From Echinococcus granulosus (lineage: Eukaryota; Platyhelminthes; Cestoda; Cyclophyllidea; Taeniidae): a stretch of 38,374 bases of DNA. Both the position numbers and the translations under genes were made by a program. This document shows, piece by piece, positions 24,257-35,955 of the stretch. The notes under the pieces are model-generated. The model saw nothing but the letters and a program-made list of their open reading frames with translations, had not been told where the DNA came from and did not search any database. How positions within the stretch are numbered: position 1 is the stretch's first letter; every line of letters starts with the position of its first letter. The DNA lies in NCBI RefSeq assembly GCF_000524195.1, contig NW_020170414.1:280310-318683 (forward strand). Reading direction: 5' to 3'.

Positions 24257-25020
24257 CAAAACACGTAGGGGGTTAAACCTATCAACAGTTTATCTACTTT
24301 TTTGGAACAATGGAGTTTTTACTAGGTAAAATGTACTTATTTTAGCATCCAGACACATTGTGCAAAAAAGTAACCTCGGCGCACACCAGTAATGTTTTAA
24401 TTTGCAGAAACGGGAGTAATTAAAACATCCTTAATAATTTGGTTCTCTACTTTCCCCTATATTCACCTCATTTTTAAAAAAAACCGATATTAGAAGTATT
24501 CCTCTCAGTAAGAGTATTCGACTATTTCTTAAATTATTATATGGTAATCTTTTTTCTGGGTGTGCAAGCTAACCTGTGCCCATTGTTTGGCGTCCAACTT
24601 GTTGCGTGCGGTTGTTCCTTTCCTGCTCCTCCCCTTCGCCTAAATTCAGCACACGTCATACAGCAATTGCTACTAATTTGGCAGTTTATCCATTCTTTAA
24701 CGGATTTCTCAGGAATGCTGCTTTAAGCGCGAATTTATTTATAGGAACTTGGTTATATTTTTCATAATAAACATAGCATAATTTGCAATTTTTTTTATAA
24801 ATTGGACTAAGTTCTTTGGAATAATATACTTTCTTACCGCAAATTTACTCGCAACTTACACCAAGTTTCCACCCCAGGTGACTCCTGATGGCTTTCAGTA
24901 AACAATTGAATATATTGGTTCCTATAAAAGTACCGACAAATAGAATAAAGAGGCAGTAATCAGAGCAGGGCAGTTGGTATTTTAAAGTAAAAAAGCCTTG
25001 TTCAAGAGCTGCCGCCTACA

Positions 25021-25170
25021 CTGTCCTGAATCTCCCCTAGAGTCGCAAGAAGTTGCAATAATGGGGCCAGAATGTGTGTTGTCGACGTACAGAGGGGCCA
25101 TTGGAAAGGCCTGCAGGGCATGCCACCCAATGGAAGTACGATTGCTGGGGCCTTTAGTCCCCGCATAACT
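25021..25170 (+). repeat. Dispersed repeat, copy 2
   Basis: Partner of the stretch at about 4870-5025, sharing CATGCCACCCA and GAAGTACG at matching spacing in a longer collinear alignment. Here the repeat lies inside a 152-codon minus-strand frame (25002-25460) that I do not recognise. If the element is coding, this frame is the candidate; the other copy does not keep it open. Confidence 0.5.
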
Positions 25171-25492
25171 AAGTCTTCCACGCTCCGCTTCGTAAACCTC
25201 TTACGTCGGGTACCACAAGAAGAGAAAACCACCACGAACTGATCATTGGTCTCGCTTGTAATGAGGGGATATTTGACTGCAACGTCAGTGATCCTTCCTG
25301 ACAGAACCACTGAATCTGGAGCTTCATTTTGTTTGGGAAGTGCATTGAAAAAGGAAGAATACGCTGTTCTTATGCCGCTAGAATTTGGACGATGCTTTAG
25401 AACGAGGCTGTCTCGTCTCTTTATCGCTAGTCGTAGGAACACTTGCCTAAAAGCAGTCACTTGCTACAAGAAAAGAGTTTAAATAGTTTATT

Positions 25493-25506
25493 GGGGGGGG
25501 GGGGGG
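25493..25506 (+). repeat. G14 homopolymer
   Basis: Fourteen consecutive G residues, then TGGGG. This is a likely site of length polymorphism or sequencing error, and it can form a G-quadruplex. Confidence 0.9.
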
Positions 25507-26948
25507 TGGGGCTATCGCGTCTGTAGATTCATGGAACTTAGTTCTCACTCCAGTGGTGGTCGGCTTTGTATCCACCTGGGCTCTATCTAGCTGTAGGAGA
25601 TGTGGAGGAAGTATCGCGTGTTCACTACATTGACATCTTCACCCATGCACTGCGGACAGCTTCGTAATGAACTTTTCTAGATGGTTCAGAGCCACGGCTA
25701 GTCTCGTTCGCTTTATTTATTAATGGCATTGATCCAGAACACAGAACTCGGGTGTTTGTCTGAGGTGGACGGCATTTTCAACTCTTCAGCTAGGCGGCGT
25801 CACAGATTCTCCCATCCGCAACGGATGGCTCTTATTTGTCACGTTGGGATTTAGCATTCAAAAACCGAAATTAGGGTAGTCATTCTTTCTGATTAGATTT
25901 GCTTTCTGCTGACACCAGTGGTACGCCCTTAGACTTTCCTGTAGTCCAAGGAAGTCGTAATTCTAGGCCAGAAAACGCATTAGTAGCGTACAGAAGGGCT
26001 GAGATGCGACTGACATGCCTCATAGAGCACACTACTGAAAAAAAGGACAATGGCAGAGCCTCACCTGCTGAAGAATGATGTGGTATTTTGTTGTTTTGCT
26101 TTGAAGTGTTGAGCTGAGGAAACGGAGCTAGTCAAATGTTTCATTCGAATTGCCTACTATGGTTGGGATCTAGTGGCGCTTATAATCTCCCTTTTTTCTG
26201 CGTTGGCATTTTTAGCAAAATCTACTGCCTAGAGGTTTAATGGTGCTGGAACAGTTTTCACATACGTGTTCTGTCCTGCGTTGTAGAGAAGTTAAAATTG
26301 CATTTATATTGTTCAAGCGAAAAACCGGATCCATGAAAAAAATTGAAAACATTTAATCAATCTGCGTAAAGGCTAAGAATTTACAGACTACTCTAGCTAA
26401 AAACACTTAGTTAAATGACACAAAAGTTATTAAACTTTTAAATATTCTGCTTTGAAAGTCGTATTAAGAAGCAAAACAATGATTCCAGTAGGAATGAATT
26501 ACAGAAAAAATCACAGCGTATTTCGTATTTTCGCAATTAACTTTGCTGTTTATTTTTACCACCGTAATCGTCCAACATTTGTATTGCGGGTTAGCAGATG
26601 CTGCGTGTAAGTGTTCGGCATATTCGCGATTTTCCAATGGTTTAAAACGGGGTTTGATAGGTTGATAAACCTGCGCTTCTTGAGTACAGTTGTCTAAGTT
26701 ACCATTACGCTATTTTTGTATGGTTGTCTCGGCTCGTTAACAACAAAGAAGGTGATTTTTAGCCTGCTTTTATGTTGCCTTTCCCGTGATCCAGCCGTTT
26801 ACATGGTATCTGTCTACATCTGTAGTATATTTTGTCCGTAAAACTAGATTGTGAGATTACATCCTCTCTCTGAGACACGTTCTGTCAACTGTTGGAACCT
26901 GATAAGTGTTACCAAATACATTGCTCACTCATCGTAGGTACTGCCAAA

Positions 26949-29900
26949 ATGTGGCTCTCAAACCTTCTTTTTCGCTGTCGTCGATCACCAAACGCCATGT
27001 TTTTTACTGGTGTGCTTATTGGAATGATGGTATTTTGGATCCTTGATGCTCGTCGGGCCTCAGAATACTTGTTAGTGAGGAATATGGATGTCTACAAAGA
27101 TACCATAGCGTACCAAAATTTGCGAAACGACAGCGGCCAACGGCACGGTAAATAAAGTGCTTTTAATGTAAAACGGAAACTGTTTTGGTACTTTGAAACC
27201 CACCATTGTCGTATATGCTTAGTTCTCATGCTAATCCGCTTATTGATGATTTACATTGCCTTTTGCTCGTCTGAAGTGGTTGCGTATTCAGGAAATAAAT
27301 ATGACAGCCCCTTTTTTTAGTACCATTCCTCCCGGAACCCCTATTAATAGCCATTATTTAGCATTATTAAGCTTTTGGAATAATTAAAACTTGGGCTTAT
27401 TACTTTTGCACTTTTTATAAAGTAGAACGCACAGTTGCAGACGAATTAAAAGAGAAGATTCGCGTGTTTGCTACCATTCTGACAACACCGAGAACCAAGC
27501 TGTCCAAGGCGATTCACGTGAAAGAAACTTGGGCAAAGCGTCTCAATGGTTACGTGTTCGTTAGTTCCGAGGAGGACGAAGAATTGCCATCCATCCGTGA
27601 GGTTTCCTGCCGGTTTGAAACAATTTTACTTACTATCCTATATTTGTAGTTGATTGCTTTAAAATTCATTAGAATATTGGGGGTTCTGTTTCTGATCCGT
27701 CAAATACTTAGTTTTTTTTTTCGTGCATTGGGCGTCTCACTATATTCTCTATGCTAGTATCAAACTTTGAAGCGATATTTCTGCGAATTAATTGAATTTT
27801 GACTTTCCATCAGTCTTCATGATACCATCCCAAAAACTGCTAATTCATATATCGAAAGTGAATTCCTCCGATGTGTGTATTTGATCTGAAATGCGCATAC
27901 GAGCTACACCGCCATAGTTTACCTATTTTAGGATGGCATTTAGTTGCATAGTTTCTTTCAGTGGATACAATACGAGCCACAGGAAGAGTGTTTGGTAATT
28001 GAAATTAGGGGGACATTAAGTGCTTGTTTTATCATCTTGTAGGCGTAGTGGAAATAGAAAGTCGGGGCCTGCTTTGGGAGAAGATACGCCGTGCTCTGGT
28101 CCACACCTATGAAAATGTTCTCAATGATTACGATTTCTTCATGAAAGCCGATGACGACACCTACGTGATTGTGGAAAATCTCCGACTACTACTCTCTAAA
28201 CACGATCCCAACTTACCTATTATTATGGGCAGGCGATTCAATGCAAGCTTACCAGCTCTTTTATACTATTGTTAGCGTCTTGTTGCATTATATGAACATC
28301 AATTTGCTGAATATTTATCAATACTTCCCAATATAGGAACGGAACGTGATGTCTTCATTTCACCTTCTGTTGCACGATGGATTAACCACTAGTGGTTCTT
28401 CAGTGAGCCAATCTCAGTTCCTGAGACCGTATTGCTTGACTGTGTTTAACATTGTTGGAGAGTGTCGGAAAGTGGGGGAAGTATTAGTTATCAGCACGCT
28501 TTTTTATCGTTCTTATTGGCGGCCAACTCAGGCATTGAAGGTCTTTCTGTGGACATTCAGAGAGGCTGTCATAAAGCTGAAGGCGCATCTTCATAGTATT
28601 GCCCCAAACTTCTTATTCTATTCTTTTTTTCTTTGAGGCATTTTAAATCACAGAACAATTAATATCACTCCTTCACCGTTTGGCTAGAAGAAGATTTTCA
28701 AACCTTTGCATCTCAGGTGTACAGCCTTTCTATAGCTTTCCAGAACATGATATCGTGTTCATGACGCTCTGGCAAATTGAAGTGACTACCCGATTTCCTT
28801 TTCCATCTTCTGCTGTACTTTACAGTCTTATCGTCATACACTTGCTGAAAGTCATACAAAATAAGCGGTACAACTGGGCAATGATGTTCCTTTGGAGACA
28901 TCAGCTCCGTGAATCAAATGCCAAGTTCATATTAGAAGGCCCTATATTGCAAGTCCCTAATCATCTGTGAAGATTCATTAAGACATATCTTTGTGAAGCA
29001 TAAGTGGCACGAGAAGGACGCTGTGACACCTGACATTGCAGTCGTATTTCAGATAGTAATGAGTCTGTGTAACTAGTACACCACTTTATGGATATACAAT
29101 CCGCTACTTTTGGAGCAACTAGCACTTTCGGCTTAATACTATTTAAACTAAATATTCAGCTGGCTTTCGATAGTTATAGATTTGCGTTTTCCACTTGTAG
29201 AAATTCGTCAAACAGGGATATGCGTCTGGCGGCGCAGGGTATGTATTATCTCGCGCTGCCCTAAAGTTGATTGCTGAGGCAATGCTTAAGGAAGCACCTG
29301 GCTGTCATAAGCGTGGCGGGTCTGAGGATGTCAATTTGGGTGAGTCAATTCTTCCACCGGCTTATCACTATTATTATGTCACGGCCTTAAACTTGTTTGA
29401 AAAGAATGAGTGTCAAATGTATTGACACCTCAACGTCAAACTTCGCCAGGCACTCAACTTACAGTAAAATCTTATTTGATTTAAACAGCGCCTGAAACAT
29501 CCCGGTTTTGCCTAACTTTTGACGCTCGTCTTGTGTGTTTTTGTAACACTAGAGACTGTTTTATCCTCCTGTATAGGTTGTGCCAAACAGAAAGACAATG
29601 AACTTTAACTGTTGTTGATTAGCTATCGCCCCTATTATCTTTTAATAGTTAAACGTGACTTTGAGAATTAACAAACGGAAGCTTAGACAGATAAAGTTCT
29701 CTTATTTTAACTCCCTATTTTGAAAGGTGCCTGTGCGGAAGCCGTGGGCGTGCAAATGGTGGACAGTTTGGATGCACTCAATCGAGAGACCTTCCATCCC
29801 TTCCGTCCTAGCACCATATTCGACCGAACGTACATAGACAGGGTTTCCTGGATTCATTACTACAACTACTTTCCTGTTAAAACGGTTAGTGGGTTATTCA

Positions 29901-30956
29901 CCACCTATTAGGAGTTAGCTCTCGTGATCATCGCCCCAGTAGTCGATGCCGCCACAGTAGCCATAATAAGTGTCAATCATGCAGGATGCGGTGCGTGTTT
30001 TGTTTCAAGTTACACTTAGTTAAAGAGAGGTTAATGTATAGGTGAGGAAGGGAGGGTCTCGGTGATTTAAATGCCTTTTGCTCACTAAGGCTGGAGCCAT
30101 CAACAAGTCGCAGAATTGGTTCCTTTCTGTAGTTACGGTAGTCGCCGCATGTAACAGAGCTGTAAATATACCTATAGTATATCCCATATGCAGGAGATAT
30201 AATAATAACCACTTCTTTGGTGCTGACCTCTCAGTGTGCGCATCCGTGTCCTCACCAATCGTACAGTAGTTTACTAGTGTACTTGGGCGCATGCCTTCCT
30301 TATGACGCCCTTAAAAATGTCTTTAAGGTGTGGCGTGAGTCTCAATGCATCTGTCACTCTCGAAGTCCTCGAGGGCAACTGCACATTAGCGTAATAAGTG
30401 CGGAACGAATTAAGCCAAATACTGAATACTTTTTGAGGCTATCACCTGATTCTACCAGTAACCACATTGGTTAGTCTTTGCTGATTGTGCTCTTCAGTGG
30501 AGCAGTAGACTCATTTTGTGGCGCAATTCCTGTGCAAATGCTGTTATTATCCACATGATAAGTGTTGTAATGAGAGGATGGACTGTAGAGTTCTTCGGTT
30601 CCTCCCCAATACCACTTATCCCAACTGTCGTTATTTTGACTGCAATTGATGAGGAATCACAGAAATATTGTTTCCCTGTAACAATTTCATTTAAGTTGGT
30701 TCAATTTATTGCGATTATCACAGGGCAGTTCTTTTATTCTATTGTTATTTAGGGCCTCGATTGCTGCAGTGATCACTCCGTGTCTTTTCATTACGTCAGT
30801 CCAAGAGACATGTACGTTCTGGAGCTCCTCCTGTACCACATTTACCCGTACGGTATCGGTAAAGGTGTGGAACAGTACGATTCACCAAAGCAAGTAAACC
30901 AAACTCAGGAACACCTGTCTTTGGAAAAGCGACTGTGGAATCGTGTTAATTTTTGA
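26949..30956 (+). CDS. C1GALT1: Core-1 beta-1,3-galactosyltransferase (C1GALT1), copy A, complete
   Basis: Golgi type II enzyme that adds Gal to Ser/Thr-linked GalNAc to make core 1 (T antigen). Exons 26949-27147, 27423-27596, 28043-28242, 29201-29339, 29727-29884 and 30753-30956 give 357 aa plus TGA. What is seen: a signal anchor at residues 16-34 (MFFTGVLIGMMVFWIL); HVKETWAKR; SSEED; the metal-binding DDD (161-163) in FFMKADDDTYVIVENL; GRRF; VKQGYASGGAGYVLS; SEDVNLG; ETFHPF; and the C-terminal LDCCSD..VSFHYV, all in family order and at the usual length of about 360 aa. Intron 3 starts with GC rather than GT (AAT|GCAAGC at 28243). Acceptor 2 is a tandem AAGTAG; the site giving Val67 matches copy B in length. 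Two Cys expected near residues 80 and 100 are replaced together. ATG 26949 directly precedes the anchor; no ATG upstream in that frame was seen. Confidence 0.93.
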
Positions 30957-32121
30957 TATTGATTTTTTATCTTTTAATATATTTGCTCTTTACCTCATAT
31001 TTGCTAGCAATGTGGAGAGAGACTGACTTCTTCTGGGCGGGAGCATCTACCGGCATTTGTCTGCCTGGATCGGAGCGTCTTTTGCATGGATGAGTGGGGC
31101 TAGGGTGACGTTCGTATGCGTTGGTGGGCACGAAGTTTGTCGAAATGGGTATTTGTCGCTTAGGGGTTCCATGTTCTTTATTGGCTAAGTAGTTTAGGAT
31201 TGGTGAATGGGGAATCTGGTGAGGTGCCTATTCCCTTCGAAATCGTACTTTGAGTAGTAGGGGAATTATTAATTTCTGGCCAGATATGCGCAATGGAGCG
31301 TCTTCCGATTTTGTTCGGAGCATGCGAGTTAGCAACCTGAGATTTTATTTGATGACGCGAGGCCATCAGTTCCTAAAGTTTTCTATTCCGCTCTCTGGCG
31401 AGCCATTCGGGTCGTGATCGCCGTCTCTCCTGTCTGCCCGCATGCCTAGCATACTTCTCGATACCCTCGTGTAGTTAGACATATTGGTAATACATACCTT
31501 ACCACAATAATTTGGTTTATAACAACTTCGGCGAAGAACGGGACACTAAAATATAATCGTAATAGATTACTTCATGGATACAAAGCAGGGTAACGTGCTA
31601 CTGTGGGATAGATTACTCAACCTAGAAGACGCAATAATTAGCCATAAAATGCATAAAAATCGGACATTTTATCTATTTGTAAATGACTTTGATATATCGA
31701 CCTTGCAGTCCTATTCGCTGGCTTGAGGAGGAAAACCTGTATTCCTATTGGTCACCTCTATATTCCTTCTTAGGCCTGCGGGTGTCGTGTATTATCTGTC
31801 ATATGTGCCTGGAATCAAACGTTCTTTCCTGGTTGCAGTTCGTTTTTTGCCAGTAATGATTCGTGGTATGCACTTATGAGGGAGACTTTGCTATTCTGCT
31901 TCATATTTAATCTAAACGGGCTTGTCAATAATGACCTTTTTTGCACATCTTGCGGTACTTATTTTTCTGTACCATTATATTCGAGAGAATTTATGCTTAC
32001 GAAGAATTATTGGGTCACCACATTTGTTTATTAATGGCATGTACTAAGTATTTTTATTTTCAGTTAGATAAACTTATAAAAGCATCACATTGATTCATCC
32101 ACGTTTGCTGCAGGAGTCGTA
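30957..32121 (+). other. Spacer between the two C1GALT1 copies
   Basis: 1165 bases with no supported gene. It should carry the 3' end of copy A and the promoter of copy B. A splice-acceptor-like CTGCAG ends at 32113, eight bases before the next ATG. Confidence 0.55.
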
Positions 32122-35100
32122 ATGCGCCGCCCACCGAAGTTGAAGTCATATTGTCGGGCAAACTTCTGTGTTTTTCTCCTGGGAGTGTTCATAGGCATGT
32201 TTGTCTTTCGGCTCCTTGATATGCGGGGTCTTTTTGGACGAAGAGCAGCTGTGCATTTGGAAGAAATAGAACCTCGCTATTTTCATGCCCACAACATTAG
32301 TGGTCACCATGCGGGTAATCTTCTATCCCATTCTTTTGATGACTGATATCATGCTTTCAATATGTTTAAAATCAGTAGTTTGCACATGTTAACTTTTTAT
32401 TTTACACGTATTAATGTTTACTTATATCGTTGCACCTGAACGAGGTTTATGGTTGCACTATTGATCATAAGGAAGTGCTTAAAGCGATGAACTGCTGTGT
32501 TTTTTGCAGATGAGCACACTCTAGCCGATTCGATGGCAAAGAAGGTTCGCGTTTTTGCCATCATCCTGACGATGCCTAAGTCCAAAGGCACCAGGGCCGT
32601 TCACGTGAAGGCCACATGGGCACGGCGATTTAATGGCTACGTGTTTATCAGCTCTGAGGAGGACACTAATTTGCCATCGATCCGTGAGATATGCTTCTTT
32701 GCGCTTGTAAAATGTGTCATCTTGAATCTGAGTCGAAAATTCATCTCTAAATTTTCAGAGTTTAGCTATTCATTTTCCACATCCGGAAGCATACAGCCTT
32801 TGCATAAAAAGACAATATAGTGAGGGCTGGGGAAGCGAGTGAATCGCTACATATTTTGTTAATTAGTATTCTAACTGATGTCAGATGCCGTGCTGTTAGT
32901 CCAACATCAGCGACAAGCATTTGAAGTGTTGAATCTCTTAGATAGCAATATTCAGGCGAATATTTCCAAAGGTTGATGAAGCCTTGGAATACACGTTTCT
33001 GGTCCAAGTTATTCTCAATTTTCCATTCTGCTTGAATCATATTCAATACAGTGATATGTGGATAAAGGCGGTCAGTTCGATATGGTGCAGGATATTTCAT
33101 ATCAACGTTCAGACTAAAGTGGTCGGAGTCCCTGGGTTGAAATGGTTTGAGAATGGGTGTCAGGAATTTATATGGTTTGCAGGTCACACGTTTAATATGC
33201 ACATTAGGCTGAATAGAAACCACCGCAGAGCTATATGCTCATCAACGTCAGATTCGGTTATCGAAAGTAGGGATAAAGGCCGCACTATGGTGATTTTCAG
33301 ATGTCAGGGAAGCCTCTTCAGAACATGCCTTTCCTATTGTGTGTTGCGTAGGTCATGATGCGATTGCGGGTTTGTAGTAAGAATGAGAGGTCGTAGAAGT
33401 TAAGTGTTTACTACGCCGTTTTGTAGGCGCAGTGCACGACGAGAGTCGAGGCGCACTGTGGGAGAAGACACGTCAAGGTCTGCTTCACGCCTACAAATAT
33501 CATTTTAACGATTATGACTTCTTTATGAAGGCTGATGATGATACCTATGTGATTGTGGAAAATCTACGATTCATTCTCTCCAGACAGGATCCAAATAAGC
33601 CCATTCTAATGGGTAGACGGTTCAAGGTAGGCTTGCTCGATTCCTCTTTTGTCTTCCTGTCTGTTATCTTCCTTTGCTTCAACTACTTCCGCTTACGTAC
33701 CTATTAGGTACCATTTTAAAAGGAATTCTTTTAATTAGAATGTTTAGTACTTTGAAATCATAGCCTTTAGCTTTAACTCGACTTTGTCGTCTGGACTTTC
33801 TACCTGCTTTGTTCTTTTTACCGCTATCTTTCTTTGCCCAGTTTGTCTGCATAACTTCTACCCAGAGGTGCTATTTTGCGTACCCATAGTCTCTACCCCC
33901 CTGTGTGTAAGAATATATTCACTGACGAACTGCGTCTTATGTAGAATGCCATCTAGCTTCCAGACTGACATGCTTTGACCTACCCTGTATAATTCTGCTT
34001 AAACTGTCCCGTTTATCTTGCGTAAATGAGATTATCTCCGTCAAACTTTACAATTTGGATATCCTGGAGCTTCTTTGGTCCCGGATTTACCACTGTACAG
34101 AGAGCGGAGGCATTTGTCAGGACTTTAAGTCAGACCTGTGTGTGCTGGGCCGCAAGAATAAATATCCTTTTTTGTGCAATGTTTTCCCTTTGTGAAAGAT
34201 CTTTTAAACCCACTTTATGGAATTAGTCCCCACCACTACGGTGCTTCATGCAACAACAAGGTTGACTTATGCAACATGGTGAAAATATTGCCTCGAAAAC
34301 GCGCTAAAGGAAAAGTGGTGGTTTTTGAAACCTGGAGACTGAAAGAAAATCATCGCTTAATTAAAACATTAATTGATGGCATCGGTCAATCCACATGAGT
34401 TGTCTAGTTTTGCTTAATGTTGTCATGGGACTTTCTAAATAAATCTCCATTTCAGTATCACCCATTTGAGGCGTATATCTAGCAATATTTTGATATTTAT
34501 TGCATTTTCTAAGATTCATTATAAAGGTGGAGCGTGTATTTGATTAGGTTCTTTTATTCTGGGTAATCATTCATAAATTTTGAGTTTACTTCGTTGCAGA
34601 AATATGTCAAACAGGGCTACACGTCCGGCGGTGCAGGCTACGTGGTTTCACGTGGAGCCCTGAAACTCATCGTCGACGGCATGAATAGTGGCATTAGGGG
34701 CTGTGGCAAGGGTGGAGGAGCCGAAGATGTCAATCTTGGCAAGTCTTTTTTTCGAACCAAATTTTAGGCGCTAATTTTATGTTAAACAAAATTTGAATTT
34801 TTCAATGAACTTGGGAATTATTTAAGGTTTGTAAAGCACCCCCTCCTTTATACGCTGCCTGAATGATCCATACTTGTTATTCTCATTTTTCTGAGGAGGA
34901 TGCGTTTATCTCTTGACGCTTTTATCGACTGGCGACTGCCTGATTGGCCAATTCTTGGAGGTGTTATTCATGTCTGTATTGCAGCAACCTAAATTTTATT
35001 ATTTTTTAAAAAGGAATTAACAGAATACTTAATGTTAAATGGTAACCTTATTATGCGATTGTTTAGCCGATTACTCAAGATAAATGATTTCGAGCCTCAC

Positions 35101-35955
35101 TTCAATAACTACAGAATTGAAGTGTAGGGTTATCCCCTCTTGGGTTCTTTTCAAGACCGTCGCGAACAGTTATTTATTTACCTACCAAATGATTTCTGGA
35201 ATTTGAATGTGAATTTCCACTTTACCTGTCATGTGTATAACATTCTCATTATCGTAAAGGTGTCGGAAATGTCTAAAGATATCTTATGCTGGTCATTCAG
35301 TTTCCTTAAGAAGCCATTTAACATTGACTGATCCTGTTTACTGTAATTATGATTCATCGCGTCTATTTCAAAACTGCCCTTTGGTTAGTAATCACGCCAC
35401 TTTTTGTGAGGCCTCACACTAGCAAGTCAATCACATTCTCCCATACACGAGTTTCTGCTTTTGCATGGGGGACTAATGAAGATATCTGTTTTAAGAGGTA
35501 GTTTTTTTTAAAAAACTGAGCTAAATATCACGTTCAGGCTAATCGAAATCAGGGTGTTTAAGGCCAGTCCTCAGTTATCAACCTCGAGCCATACCCGATC
35601 AACCAGTAAAGTTAACTATTCTGATGGCATTGAAAACCTTAACTCCATTTTCCACTGAAGATTCAAATCAATTTACCAGTTTTTGATTAATACCTCAGCA
35701 TTTATTTGGAGCTTGTTGACATTTGATCGTGAGTAGGATGTCAATTTTTTCCCTTTAATACATTAATGGATAATGCTTTTTCCCTTTGCGGTTACAGGAG
35801 CTTGCGCTGAAGCCGTGAACGTGACGCTAGTAGATAGTTTGGATGAACACGAGCAGGAGGTCTTTCATCCCTTCCCACCTGCCTATATGATCGACAAAAG
35901 GGCCATGGAGGCAACGTCTTGGGTGCAGTCTTATAATTACTATCCGCTCAAAACG
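32122..35955 (+). CDS. C1GALT1: Core-1 beta-1,3-galactosyltransferase (C1GALT1), copy B, last exon not in window
   Basis: Tandem paralogue of copy A with the same predicted Golgi role. Exons 32122-32314, 32510-32683, 33427-33626, 34600-34738 and 35798-35955 give 288 codons. Exons 2 to 5 are 174, 200, 139 and 158 bases, exactly as in copy A. What is seen: a signal anchor at residues 15-34 (FLLGVFIGMFVFRLL), HVKATWARR, SSEED, the DDD (159-161), GRRFK, VKQGYTSGGAGYVVS, AEDVNLG and EVFHPF. It carries possible N-glycosylation sites NIS and NVT. Intron 4 begins GC (CTTG|GCAAGT at 34739), the classic GC-AG consensus. The sixth exon, with the CCSD and SFHYV motifs, was not found up to 38374, while in copy A it lies 868 bases after exon 5. 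Either intron 5 exceeds 2.4 kb or the copy is truncated. No stop or frameshift is seen in exons 1 to 5. Confidence 0.88.

Larger units (their letters stand above)
23691..26948. other. Gene-poor stretch before the C1GALT1 pair
   Basis: About 3.3 kb. It holds a weak minus-strand exon candidate at 24093-24256, repeat copy 2 at about 25021-25170 and a 14-base G run at 25493-25506. The last few hundred bases should carry the promoter or 5' UTR of the first C1GALT1 copy; a TAG that looks like a splice acceptor lies at 26936-26938, ten bases before its ATG. Nothing else is supported. Confidence 0.5.

Noticed and set aside
28346..28970. Two 96-codon plus-strand frames in intron 3 of C1GALT1 copy A
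   Set aside because: No family match and no phase-compatible splice use; the frame is set by copy B, which joins exon 3 directly to exon 4.
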